DNA of 7,229 nt from [Eubacterium] saphenum (GTDB taxonomy: Bacteria > Bacillota > Clostridia > Oscillospirales > Ruminococcaceae). The number at the start of each line of letters is the position of its first letter. Positions within the stretch are counted from its first letter, which is position 1. The stretch lies in assembly GCA_004555635.1 (NCBI GenBank), contig SFHN01000060.1, positions 1 through 7,229 of the forward strand, given 5' to 3'. Below the pieces are notes generated by a model. It was not told the origin of the DNA, did not search any database, and saw only the letters and a program-made list of their open reading frames with translations. Position numbers and translations under genes: made by a program. Shown here piece by piece: positions 1 to 6,176 of the stretch.

Positions 1-30
1 GGCGAAGCCCCGGGATACGATGACAGTCGC

Positions 31-45
31 AGGGCCTGCGGCCCT
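31..45. repeat. short perfect GC-rich inverted repeat
   Basis: A 6-bp perfect stem (AGGGCC / GGCCCT) around a 3-base TGC loop. The outer flanks GATG (20-23) and CATC (52-55) can pair imperfectly, giving a longer irregular hairpin. It lies just before the terminator at 66-97, so it may be the 3' end of a transcript whose body lies left of the window. No gene can be assigned to 1-65, and the function is unknown. Confidence 0.45.
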
Positions 46-65
46 TCGTCGCATCCGAAGTATTA

Positions 66-97
66 CAGAGTGCGTATGCGCTCTGTTTTCTTTTTTT
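66..97 (+). terminator. intrinsic terminator
   Basis: An 8-bp stem (66-73 with 78-85, one T-G wobble) closes a 4-base loop, GTAT. It is followed directly by a run of 12 bases that are all T except one C (86-97). This is a classical rho-independent terminator for a plus-strand transcript entering from the left edge. The stretch from 98 to 259 holds no gene. A TAGAAT at 172-177 could be a -10 box, but no matching -35 box is present. Confidence 0.8.
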
Positions 98-247
98 GTG
101 ACCAGGCTGACGCCGCTGCACATTCCACCGGCAGTTTCGCGCCTCTCCGGCAGGGATTCCGCCCATGCGCGTAGAATATTTAAATTTGGCTTATTTTACG
201 AAGCCGTTGTCAGCATGTCAACAACCGCGCACATTCCGTGCAGAAAT

Positions 248-251
248 GAGG
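248..251 (+). promoter_or_regulatory. ribosome binding site deciding the start at 260
   Basis: GAGG lies 8 bases before the ATG at 260. This, together with the start of recognisable YqhQ homology a few residues later, supports starting here rather than at the in-frame ATG at 20. That earlier start would translate straight through the terminator at 66-97. Confidence 0.7.
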
Positions 252-259
252 TACGCACT

Positions 260-583
260 ATGTCCAAGAAGGAAAAGGCCTGTCCCCGGGTGGATATCGG
301 CGGTCAGGCCGTCATGGAGGGCGTCATGATGAAGTCCCCCGACGCCATCGCCATCTCCGTCCGCCGGCCCGACGGCTCCATCGTCGTCAAGCGCAAGGAG
401 TACACGCCCCTGGCCAAGAAGCATCCCTGGATGGGCTGGCCCATCATCCGCGGGGTCATCAACATGGGCATGATGCTGGCCTCCGGCATGTCCACCCTGC
501 AGGAATCCACGGAGATGCTGGGCATCATGGACGAGGAGCCCACCAAGTTCGAGAAGTGGCTGGCGGAGAAGCTGGGCAAGGGC
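260..583 (+). pseudogene. yqhQ: 5' fragment of a DUF1385 (YqhQ-like) gene
   Basis: This is the N-terminal 108 residues of a DUF1385 family protein. The family motif GGQAVMEGVMM sits at residues 14-24, followed by the conserved short beta-rich segment and a STLQESTEMLG stretch at 78-88. The segment stops just where the family's membrane-spanning region would begin. The family's role is poorly defined; it is a multi-pass membrane protein in Firmicutes. GC-rich third positions (GCC, GTC, ATC, AAG, CTG) differ from all other genes in the window, so this fragment probably derives from another genome. Confidence 0.8.
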
Positions 584-1288
584 ATTGACAAAATCTATGT
601 TCAGCTCAAGCAGTACGAGGGCGAAATCGGTCAGGCGAACCAGAAGCTTTCCGAGATGTATGAAGCAAACATCGGCTACTATCAGGAACTTTGCAAGTAC
701 ATTATGGCGGGCGAGCAGGCGGTTGCCGAGCTTGACAGCTTTATAGCGCAGTATCAGGCAAAGGTTGCGGAGAACCCCGACGACGGCACAATCCGTATGG
801 ACCTCTCAAATCTCCAGCAGATGCGCGAAATTCTCGACCAGCGTGTAATGGACCTTAAGGTTGCAGAGAACGTTGCGCTCCAGACCGTTCCTATGCTTAA
901 GACGATGGAGTACTCAAACCTCAACCTTGTCCGCAAGATAAACTCCGCGTTTATCATCACAATGCCCGTGTTCAAGCAGTCGCTTGCGCAGGCTATTATG
1001 CTGAAGCGCCAGCGCATTCAGGCAGAGTCCCTGAAGGCGCTTGATGACAAGACGAACGAGCTGCTCATTAAGAACGCGAACAACACCGTAGAGCAGAGCA
1101 AGCTTATCGCGCAGATGTCCGCGAACTCCTCCATTAAGGTGGAAACTCTCCAGCAGACTTGGCAGACCATCGTTTCGGGTATCGACGAGGTTCAGGCTAT
1201 TCAGGACGCTGCCCGCGAGAAGCGCAAGGTTGACTCCGCAGCTCTCGAGCAGATTAAGGCTGACTACAAGAAACGTATGAAGGCTTAA
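260..1288 (+). CDS. chimeric ORF: DUF1385/YqhQ N-terminus joined in frame to TelA C-terminus
   Basis: The ORF encodes 342 residues from ATG 260 (GAGG 8 bases upstream). Residues 1 to about 108 match the beginning of DUF1385/YqhQ-type membrane proteins, including the hallmark GGQAVMEGVMM at 14-24 and the WPIIRGVINM region at 60-69. Residues about 109-342 match the central and C-terminal helical part of TelA-family toxic anion resistance proteins (YEGEI, MYEAN and an IMAGE segment, then long amphipathic helices). YqhQ proteins normally run to roughly 300 residues with several membrane helices after this point. TelA proteins run to roughly 350-400 with about 150 more residues before it. Each half is therefore truncated exactly at the join. 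Codon use also changes there: all 8 Ile codons before the join are ATC and all 12 Lys are AAG, with Val always GTC or GTG. After it ATT, GTT, GCG and CTT become common. I infer an assembly chimera or recombination product, not a working fused protein. Confidence 0.85.
   Translation: MSKKEKACPRVDIGGQAVMEGVMMKSPDAIAISVRRPDGSIVVKRKEYTPLAKKHPWMGWPIIRGVINMGMMLASGMSTLQESTEMLGIMDEEPTKFEKWLAEKLGKGIDKIYVQLKQYEGEIGQANQKLSEMYEANIGYYQELCKYIMAGEQAVAELDSFIAQYQAKVAENPDDGTIRMDLSNLQQMREILDQRVMDLKVAENVALQTVPMLKTMEYSNLNLVRKINSAFIITMPVFKQSLAQAIMLKRQRIQAESLKALDDKTNELLIKNANNTVEQSKLIAQMSANSSIKVETLQQTWQTIVSGIDEVQAIQDAAREKRKVDSAALEQIKADYKKRMKA
584..1288 (+). pseudogene. telA: 3' fragment of a TelA-family toxic anion resistance gene
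   Basis: About 234 residues of the TelA family (PF05816 type; linked in various bacteria to tellurite and envelope-stress resistance, mechanism unresolved). Visible are the YEGEI (119-123), MYEAN (133-137) and IMAGEQ segments, then Gln-, Leu- and Ala-rich helices with no membrane segment, consistent with a cytoplasmic coiled protein. The C-terminus is intact, with a basic KKRMKA end and TAA at 1286-1288, followed by a terminator. The N-terminal third is missing and replaced by YqhQ sequence. TelA genes often lie beside an XpaC-like gene; none is visible here because the upstream part is lost. Codon choice (GCG, GTT, CTT, mixed ATC/ATT) resembles the minus-strand genes to the right. Confidence 0.85.
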
Positions 1289-1306
1289 TTATTCCATAAC
1301 AACAGA

Positions 1307-1336
1307 AAATCCGCCGAGCAAAAACTCGGCGGATTT
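1307..1336. terminator. strong terminator hairpin, probably bidirectional
   Basis: A perfect 12-bp stem (1307-1318 with 1325-1336) closes a 6-base CAAAAA loop and starts 18 bases after the telA-fragment stop. On the plus strand it ends in ATTT followed by an AT-rich stretch. On the minus strand it is followed by TTTTCTGTTGTT. It is well placed to end telA transcription and to back up the end of the convergent SUF operon. Confidence 0.85.
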
Positions 1337-1345
1337 ATCATTATG

Positions 1346-1372
1346 AAACGCCGTGCGGTGAACACGGCGTTT
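1346..1372. terminator. second terminator hairpin between convergent genes
   Basis: A perfect 10-bp stem (1346-1355 with 1363-1372) closes a 7-base loop, 13 bases beyond the sufB-like stop codon on the minus strand. Minus-strand RNA ends in TTTCATAAT after the stem; plus-strand RNA ends in TTTTCTGATTT. It is probably the primary terminator of the sufC-sufB operon and may also act in the plus direction. Confidence 0.75.
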
Positions 1373-1385
1373 TCTGATTTATTGA

Positions 1386-2330
1386 TTACTTCAAGAATCC
1401 CTCGATAATCTTCTCCTCTGCCTGCTCTTTGGTAAGACCGAGGCTGCAAAGCTTCATAAGCTGCTCGCCCGCAATCTTGCCGATAGCCGCCTCGTGGATA
1501 AGCTCCGCGTCAACGTTCGACGCGTTAAGCGCGGGCTGCGCGTCAACCCTGCCGTTTTCCGCTATGATAGCGTCGCAGGCGGAGTGTCCCGTGCAGCGGC
1601 TGTTTCCCTCAACCACCGAGTAGAATGCCTGATGCGAGTTCCCGCGCGCAACCGAGCGCGAAACTAAATCCGCGCCGCTTCCGTCGCCGTTAAGCTCCAC
1701 CTTGAACTTGGTGACAGCCTCCTCCTCGCCGTCGGTCATAATGCGCTCGCGCACGATTATCTTTGCGCCCTTTTCGAGAACCGCGCTTGTCGAGCGTGTC
1801 GAGCGGTCAACGCCGCCGAGCTGAACCGTGTCCATTTCGAGATAGGCGTCCTCTTTTAAGAAGCAGTCAGTCACGGGGTCAATCTTCCTAAGCCCCGCTC
1901 CGCTGCCCGTACCGATGTGCTTTTCCTTGTAAAGCACCCTCGCGCCCTTTTCGAGGAAGAAGCGGTGTATGCCGTTATGCCGCGCGGTTTCCTCGCCGTC
2001 GCTGTGAACGCCGCAGCCTGCAACAACGACAACGTCTGCGCCCTCGCCTATGAAAAAGTCGTTGTACACCAAATCGTCAACCTTGCTGTGGGTAACGCAC
2101 GCGGGAATAAACACGGTTTCGCCCTTTGTGCCTGGCTTTACGGTGATAACAATTCCGGGGTTGTCGGTTTTGCTCTCTATGGTGATGTTTTCGCTTGATT
2201 TTCTGCCTGCGCACTTGCTGTCCTCGCGGATATTGTATGCGCCCTTGAACTCCACGCCGTCGTAGTCGGAAATGACCTTCAGCAAATCAGCGGTTACGCT
2301 GTTGAAATTAAGCTCGGGTAACTCGTTCAT
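1386..2330 (-). CDS. sufB: SufB/SufD-family Fe-S cluster scaffold protein (SmsB-like, minimal SUF)
   Basis: 314 residues forming the beta-helix core of the SufB/SufD family, which together with the SufC ATPase builds Fe-S clusters in the cytoplasm. Full SufB of the SufBCD system is about 470-495 residues. This short form lacks the long N-terminal region, as in the SUF-like minimal (SMS) systems of archaea and Clostridia. The C-terminal block aligns with E. coli SufB from memory. Cys252 in SACDAII matches the essential Cys405, and His279-Glu280 in ELIHEAAIGKI match the H433-E434 pair. A second conserved-looking cluster, GCGVH at 105-109 and HNGIHRF at 118-124, could also bind metal. Because Cys252 is kept, I call it SufB-like rather than SufD-like. 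Its ATG at 2328-2330 shares one base with the sufC stop (TGATG), so the two are translationally coupled. No sufS, sufU or sufD is visible in the window. Confidence 0.9.
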   Translation of the reverse strand: MNELPELNFNSVTADLLKVISDYDGVEFKGAYNIREDSKCAGRKSSENITIESKTDNPGIVITVKPGTKGETVFIPACVTHSKVDDLVYNDFFIGEGADVVVVAGCGVHSDGEETARHNGIHRFFLEKGARVLYKEKHIGTGSGAGLRKIDPVTDCFLKEDAYLEMDTVQLGGVDRSTRSTSAVLEKGAKIIVRERIMTDGEEEAVTKFKVELNGDGSGADLVSRSVARGNSHQAFYSVVEGNSRCTGHSACDAIIAENGRVDAQPALNASNVDAELIHEAAIGKIAGEQLMKLCSLGLTKEQAEEKIIEGFLK

Positions 2331-3052
2331 CAGCAGACACCTCCGTTTCTCTTAGGACAGCTGCAGGTGTATTCACCATTAAGCAGCGCGGGCAGAATGT
2401 CCTCTCTTGCGCCCGCCGTGCGAACCTTTCCGTCTGCAATCACGACAATCTCGTCCGCAATGGAAAGAATACGCTCCTGATGCGATATCACGACAAGCGA
2501 GCCTTCCGTGCTGTTTCGGATTTCCTCGAACGTTTCCACAAGCCGCGAAAAGCTCCACAGGTCAATGCCCGCCTCCGGCTCGTCGAACACCGAAAGCTTT
2601 GCCTTTCGCGCAAGAACCGTCGCGATTTCAATGCGCTTTGCCTCGCCTCCCGAGAGCGCCGCGCTCATCTCGCGGTCGATATACTCCTCCGCGCAAAGCC
2701 CCACCTTTCCGAGCAGCTCGCAAAGAGAGGTATCGCGCAGCTTTTCTCCCGCCGCAAGCTCCAGCAGGTCGCGGACGGTAAGCCCCTTGAACCGCACGGG
2801 CTGCTGAAACGCATATGCGATTCCGCGCTTTGCGCGCTCGGTAATGTCAAGATTTGTGATATCCTCGCCGTCAAGCAGGATTTTTCCGCTGTCGGGGGTA
2901 ACTACTCCCGCGATAAGCTTTGCAAGCGTGGTTTTACCTCCGCCGTTAGGACCGGTGACCACTGTAAGCTTGCTGTTAGCTTTATAGCTTACGCCGTTTA
3001 TAATAGGCTCGCCGTCGGGCAGGTGCCAGACGAGTTCCTGTAATTCGAGCAT
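2330..3052 (-). CDS. sufC: SufC-family Fe-S assembly ATPase (SmsC-like)
   Basis: 240 residues, a soluble ABC-type ATPase that partners the SufB-like protein encoded next. Motifs appear in order. Walker A GPNGGGKTT is at 34-42, with Gly in place of the commoner Ser before GKT. The Q-loop FQQP is at 82-85, the signature LSGGEAKR at 133-140, Walker B LSVFDEPEAG at 153-162, and the H-loop SHQER at 190-194. The signature followed by KRIEIATVLA, and EPEAGIDLWS in place of the importer-type EPtsaLD, are typical of SufC. There is no membrane partner, which argues against a transporter. The C-terminal tail has CSC plus a final Cys (C230, C232, C240). The start is supported by AGGAAG 8 bases upstream of ATG 3052 and by a strong promoter before it. 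It is the first gene of the two-gene operon. Confidence 0.92.
   Translation of the reverse strand: MLELQELVWHLPDGEPIINGVSYKANSKLTVVTGPNGGGKTTLAKLIAGVVTPDSGKILLDGEDITNLDITERAKRGIAYAFQQPVRFKGLTVRDLLELAAGEKLRDTSLCELLGKVGLCAEEYIDREMSAALSGGEAKRIEIATVLARKAKLSVFDEPEAGIDLWSFSRLVETFEEIRNSTEGSLVVISHQERILSIADEIVVIADGKVRTAGAREDILPALLNGEYTCSCPKRNGGVC
2340..2344 (-). promoter_or_regulatory. ribosome binding site of sufB inside the end of sufC
   Basis: GGAGG lies within the last sense codons of sufC, 9 bases before the sufB ATG. With the TGATG stop-start overlap it points to coupled translation and matched amounts of the two partner proteins. Confidence 0.8.
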
Positions 3053-3089
3053 TTGTTGAACTTCCTTTCGGGTATTATTACATTCTATT

Positions 3090-3118
3090 ATTCTACCATA
3101 TTATGCGGAAACTGTCAA
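3090..3118 (-). promoter_or_regulatory. sigma-A type promoter of the sufC-sufB operon
   Basis: A perfect -35 box TTGACA (3113-3118) and a -10 box TAGAAT (3090-3095) are separated by exactly 17 bases. A TG one base before the -10 gives an extended -10. Transcription would begin near 3083, leaving a leader of about 30 bases before the sufC ATG. The -35 lies only 16 bases past the stop of the preceding NfeD-like gene. I see no clear repressor site, so expression is probably strong and largely constitutive, though a regulator cannot be excluded. Confidence 0.88.
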
Positions 3119-3134
3119 GTTTTTTGGAAGAATA

Positions 3135-3716
3135 TCACTGCGCGTCTTCCTTGAACAGAACGTCGCACAAATGCTCCTCGCTTTCCGCGAAGCACAGCCC
3201 GTCCTGTGCGTAAAGCACAACGACCTTGCAGCCCTTTGGGAGCGCTCTGCCGTTTGCCGAGGCGCAGCGAAACAGGTAGTCGCGGCTTTTTCTGCGAACG
3301 CGGATTGTGCCGTAGTCGTCCTCGTCGATATCCTCCGTTACCACCGCCGAAAGTCCCGACAGCTCGTCGTCCTTTGGTGCGCCCTCGTGGTTTGCGCGAA
3401 AAAACAGGGGCGCAATCACCGTGTTAATCAGAAAGTTAATCGCAAGTCCGCCGACAGCGCCCATAAGCATTGAAACCCACCCCGCGACTCCCGCAATATA
3501 GGTTAGAAGTCCGATAAGCGAAGCCGAAAACACGAAAATGATAAGCAGCAGCATATTTTTCGGGAACACCGTCTGCCACTCCGCCTTGTTTTTGCGGCGC
3601 TCGAAAAGCTCTCCCCCGTCGGGGAAAAAAACCTTTTCAAAAAACAACCACGCGAAAAGCTGCGCGGTAAGATATCCGCCCGACAGCGCAATCAGCAGGA
3701 TATAAAAGCTTTTCAT
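3135..3716 (-). CDS. small membrane protein with NfeD-like OB-fold C-terminus
   Basis: 193 residues with three hydrophobic segments at about 4-26, 53-75 and 79-106, then a soluble domain at about 120-180. The soluble part (GLSAVVTEDID, YGTIRVRRKSRDYLFRC, then GCKVVVLYAQDGLCFAE) has the beta-strand rhythm and the GxxxxxxDid-GxixV pattern of the NfeD C-terminal OB fold. NfeD proteins usually work with flotillin or stomatin-like membrane proteins, but no such partner is visible here. The gene begins 3 bases after the stop of the CNNM-like gene. The start is preceded by a purine-rich stretch (GAGGAAGAAG) inside that gene's last codons. Three cysteines lie in the soluble half. The function is not known; the assignment to NfeD-like is by pattern and is moderate. 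Confidence 0.65.
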   Translation of the reverse strand: MKSFYILLIALSGGYLTAQLFAWLFFEKVFFPDGGELFERRKNKAEWQTVFPKNMLLLIIFVFSASLIGLLTYIAGVAGWVSMLMGAVGGLAINFLINTVIAPLFFRANHEGAPKDDELSGLSAVVTEDIDEDDYGTIRVRRKSRDYLFRCASANGRALPKGCKVVVLYAQDGLCFAESEEHLCDVLFKEDAQ

Positions 3717-3719
3717 CTT

Positions 3720-4979
3720 TTATTCTTCTTCCTCGGTTTTTTCCTTTATCACGAATTTAACGCGGTTTATCCGAAGCTCTGCCGCGTCAAGCACAGTTAC
3801 ATAAAAGTCTTCGGTTTCTGCAGTATCGCCCGTGTTCGGAATCCTGCCGAACATCTCCAGCACCCAGCCCGCGACAGTCCGCGCCTCGCCGTTTATTTCC
3901 GGCTCGATATCCCTTGCAAGCAGCCATCTGCGCAGGGAAGTGAGCGAAACGTCGCCGTAAACCTCGAACTCGTTTTCGCTTATCGCGGTAACGGGGCTTT
4001 TTACCTCGTCGCTTTCGTCCCAGATTTCGCCGACAAGCTCCTCAAGAATATCCTCCATAGTTACAATACCGAGCGTTCCGCCGTGCTGGTCAAGCACAAC
4101 GGACATATGGCACTTTTGCTTTTGCATTGTGCGAAGCACCTCGGAAATTTTCAGCATATGCGGAATGTATATTGTTTCCTGCATTATCTCGCGTATAAAA
4201 AGGTCGTCGCGCTTCTTTTCGTACTCGCGGAAGAAGTCCTTTTCGGTGATTATGCCGATAATGTTGTCGAGCGTCTTTTCGTAAACGGGCATACGCGAGT
4301 ATTCCTCTTGGAGAAACTTCTCGCGCACCGCAGAGGCAGGCGCGTTCACGTCAACTGCCGTTATCCGCACGCGCGGTGTAATTATCTCGTCAACCGTAAT
4401 CTCATCGAATTCAAGAGCGCTTCGCACAAGGTTGCTTTCCTGCTGTTCAAGTACTCCTTCGTCTTCGATTTCGTCGATGATAGCTTTCAGCTCCTCCTCG
4501 GTCACGCTGACGGAGCTTTTTTGGTGCATAAGGCGGCTGACGCCTTTTTTCAGCAGCAGGAAAAGCGCAGAAAACGGCGTGAAAATCGCCATCAGAAAGC
4601 TGATTATCCCCGAAATCGCAATGCAGACGCTCTCCGCGCAGTCCTTTGCTATGCTTTTCGGAAGCACCTCACCGAAAACAAGCACCACAACTGTGACAAC
4701 GACCGTCGAAACAAGCGAGCCGTATTGCTCCCCGACAAGCTTAATCGCAAGTATTGTCGCGATTGACGAGGTCGCGATGTTCACGATGTTGTTGCCGATG
4801 AGAATGGTCGTAAGCGCGCGGTCGTATTTCTTGAGTATTTTCAGCGACCTTTCCGCCCCGCGCGAGCCGTTTTCCGCCATACTTTTAAGGCGTATTCTGT
4901 TTACGCTCGAAAATGCGGTTTCGCTTGCCGAAAAGAACGCCGACATCATAATCAGCAGTATAAGAAAAGCTACCTGCAT
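3720..4979 (-). CDS. CNNM/CorC-type membrane protein (DUF21, CBS pair, CorC_HlyC domain)
   Basis: 419 residues, about the usual length for the 'hemolysin C/CorC' family, whose members act in magnesium or other divalent cation transport (CorB/CNNM, MpfA). An N-terminal DUF21 membrane domain covers about 1-150, with FFSASETAF at 15-23, IGNNIVNIA at 61-69 and FGEVLPKSIA at 102-111, all diagnostic. A helical linker EEELKAIIDEIEDEGVLE (161-178) follows. Two CBS domains, which bind adenine nucleotides, span about 197-250 (TPRVRITAVD, SRMPVYE, IIGIIT) and 264-318 (LGIVTMEDILEELVGEI). A C-terminal transporter-associated domain covers about 325-412, with VYGDVSL and TVAGWVLEMFGRIP. The tail is acidic (TEEEE). 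The start is supported by GGGAG 7 bases upstream. It lies in a tight cluster, 4 bases after the ArsC-like gene and 3 bases before the NfeD-like gene. The exact ion and direction of transport cannot be read from the sequence. Confidence 0.92.
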   Translation of the reverse strand: MQVAFLILLIMMSAFFSASETAFSSVNRIRLKSMAENGSRGAERSLKILKKYDRALTTILIGNNIVNIATSSIATILAIKLVGEQYGSLVSTVVVTVVVLVFGEVLPKSIAKDCAESVCIAISGIISFLMAIFTPFSALFLLLKKGVSRLMHQKSSVSVTEEELKAIIDEIEDEGVLEQQESNLVRSALEFDEITVDEIITPRVRITAVDVNAPASAVREKFLQEEYSRMPVYEKTLDNIIGIITEKDFFREYEKKRDDLFIREIMQETIYIPHMLKISEVLRTMQKQKCHMSVVLDQHGGTLGIVTMEDILEELVGEIWDESDEVKSPVTAISENEFEVYGDVSLTSLRRWLLARDIEPEINGEARTVAGWVLEMFGRIPNTGDTAETEDFYVTVLDAAELRINRVKFVIKEKTEEEE

Positions 4980-4983
4980 ATCG

Positions 4984-5319
4984 TTACTCCCACTCCTTCC
5001 AGACCTCGGGGCAGTAGCCCACGGTTGCCTGCCGCCCGTTTCGCACTATCGGCGTTTTGTAAAGCTTCGGGTTTTCCGCAAGCTTGTCGGGCTTTGCGTC
5101 GTCGTAGAGGTATTTTATCTCGGCGTAGTCGCGCGAGTTTTCGTCTATTACCGCGTCAATCTTCCCGCCGAGCGCGCGGACAACGCTGTCAAGCTCCCCG
5201 CGGCTTAACCCTTTTGAAAGAATATCCACCGACTGAAACTTTATGCCGCGCTCCTTGAAATAGCGCTCCGCCTTTTTGGTGTCAAAGCACTTTGACTTGC
5301 CGAAAATCTGTATGTTCAT
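4984..5319 (-). CDS. ArsC/Spx-family thioredoxin-fold protein (arsenate reductase-like)
   Basis: 111 residues, typical for the ArsC/YffB/Spx family. The N-terminal strand MNIQIFGKSKC leads to Cys11 in a CxxT arrangement (CFDTKKAERYFKERGI). The second half carries TPIVRNG (89-95), where Pro90 and Arg93 match the cis-Pro/Arg region of the family, and ends with GYCPEVWKEW. CxxT rather than CxxC argues against a Spx-like redox switch. A single catalytic-type Cys fits glutathione- or thiol-dependent reductases, but no arsR, arsB or acr3 is nearby, so arsenate as the true substrate is doubtful. It starts 1 base after the HAD gene stop, with GAGGG 5 bases before the ATG, and lies 4 bases upstream of the CNNM gene, so it is clearly in the same transcript. 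Confidence 0.8.
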   Translation of the reverse strand: MNIQIFGKSKCFDTKKAERYFKERGIKFQSVDILSKGLSRGELDSVVRALGGKIDAVIDENSRDYAEIKYLYDDAKPDKLAENPKLYKTPIVRNGRQATVGYCPEVWKEWE

Positions 5320-5320
5320 C

Positions 5321-6127
5321 TTAGCCCTCTTTCTTCCCGCCGAGAACGTACTCTCGAATCATTTTTGTAACGCCGCAGTCGTTATTTGTCGGCGCAATAC
5401 GCGCGCAGAGCTTCTTCACATCCTCGTGTCCGTTTTCCATACAAAAGCTGTACTCCGCCTGCGCAAGCATTGTCACATCGTTGAAGTAATCGCCAAACGC
5501 CATCGTTTCGCTTTTCGCTATGCCAAGCTGCTTTTGAAGCTCGGATAACGCCGCGCCCTTGCTTACGCCTCCGGCCATAACGTCCAACCACAGCGGTCCG
5601 CTCACCTGCACGTTAAGCCGCTTTCCGAACCTAGCGTCAAGCGCAGGCTTAACGCGGGTCATTGACCCCTGAAAATCGCAGATAGCGAGCTTATAAATCA
5701 TCTCGTTTACATCGCGGAGGTTTTCCACAGGAACGTGATTTTTGTAGAACTTCTCAATCTCCGCGTTGAATTTCGGGTCGTCTGTAAGGTGATATGTAGC
5801 GGAAGCTGCGCACACCAGCACCTTTATCCCGTCGATTTTTTCGCACTCCGAAAGAACCTCCTCAAACAGCGGGCGCTCAAGCTCCCTTATGCTGATAACG
5901 CGCCCGTCGTGAATAACGCACGCGCCGTTGTCGCAGATGAAATCGATGTTCCTGTGCCTGCTTTCCGGAAACAGGTGCTGGACCGCATTGTAGGTTCGCC
6001 CGCTTGACACCGTGAAGCGAACTCCCTTTTCTTCCAGCGCGTCAAGCACCTCGAAAAAATCCGGCGGCAGCTGCTTCTTGTCGTTTAAGAGTGTGCCGTC
6101 CAAATCACTTGCAATAAGTCTAATCAT
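5321..6127 (-). CDS. Cof-type HAD-IIB family phosphatase
   Basis: 268 residues, the usual length for Cof/YidA-type sugar-phosphate or nucleotide phosphatases of the HAD superfamily. All four HAD motifs are visible. Motif I is DLDGTLL, with nucleophile Asp8 and acid/base Asp10. Motif II is SSGR at 41-44. Motif III is Lys190 in GVSKGAAL, the typical Cof signature. Motif IV is GDYFNDVTML at 212-221, with Mg-binding Asp213 and Asp217. The region between motifs II and III (about 85-180) is the C2B cap domain that selects substrate; the substrate cannot be told from sequence. The protein is cytoplasmic with no signal peptide. The start is supported by GAGAGG 7 bases before the ATG. Forty-nine bases separate it from the upstream TIM-barrel gene and no good promoter lies in that gap, so cotranscription is likely. 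Confidence 0.92.
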   Translation of the reverse strand: MIRLIASDLDGTLLNDKKQLPPDFFEVLDALEEKGVRFTVSSGRTYNAVQHLFPESRHRNIDFICDNGACVIHDGRVISIRELERPLFEEVLSECEKIDGIKVLVCAASATYHLTDDPKFNAEIEKFYKNHVPVENLRDVNEMIYKLAICDFQGSMTRVKPALDARFGKRLNVQVSGPLWLDVMAGGVSKGAALSELQKQLGIAKSETMAFGDYFNDVTMLAQAEYSFCMENGHEDVKKLCARIAPTNNDCGVTKMIREYVLGGKKEG

Positions 6128-6176
6128 TTTTGTTCCTCTCTTTTGCTAAACTAATCATAATTTTGTTTATCTAATC
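6128..6176 (-). other. AT-rich intergenic gap without a clear promoter
   Basis: This 49-base gap contains the HAD gene's Shine-Dalgarno and a TATGAT that could be a -10 box, but no -35-like hexamer at 16-18 bases. There is no hairpin with a T tract in the minus direction. I read it as a spacer within an operon, with a weak internal promoter possible. Confidence 0.4.

Noticed and set aside
20..259. 80-residue N-terminal extension of the plus-strand ORF from the ATG at 20
   Set aside because: It runs through a strong intrinsic terminator, has no recognisable protein motif, and a good Shine-Dalgarno with family homology marks the start at 260.
98..259. Possible riboswitch or promoter in the leader of the YqhQ fragment
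   Set aside because: No known aptamer core is recognisable, and the only -10-like box (172-177) lacks a -35 at a suitable distance.
2480..3043. 187-residue plus-strand ORF opposite sufC
   Set aside because: The opposite strand carries all ABC ATPase motifs in order; this frame is an Arg-rich by-product.
2330..3052. sufC read as an ABC importer or exporter ATPase
   Set aside because: There is no permease nearby, the EPEAGID and AKRIEIA sequences are SufC-like, and a SufB-like gene is coupled to it.
4432..5208. 258-residue plus-strand ORF opposite the CNNM and ArsC-like genes
   Set aside because: It is a shadow of two well-supported minus-strand genes, low-complexity and rich in Ser, with no family motif and no good ribosome site.
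4984..5319. Spx-type transcription regulator or part of an arsenic resistance operon
   Set aside because: The active site is CxxT rather than CxxC, and no ars regulator or transporter is present.
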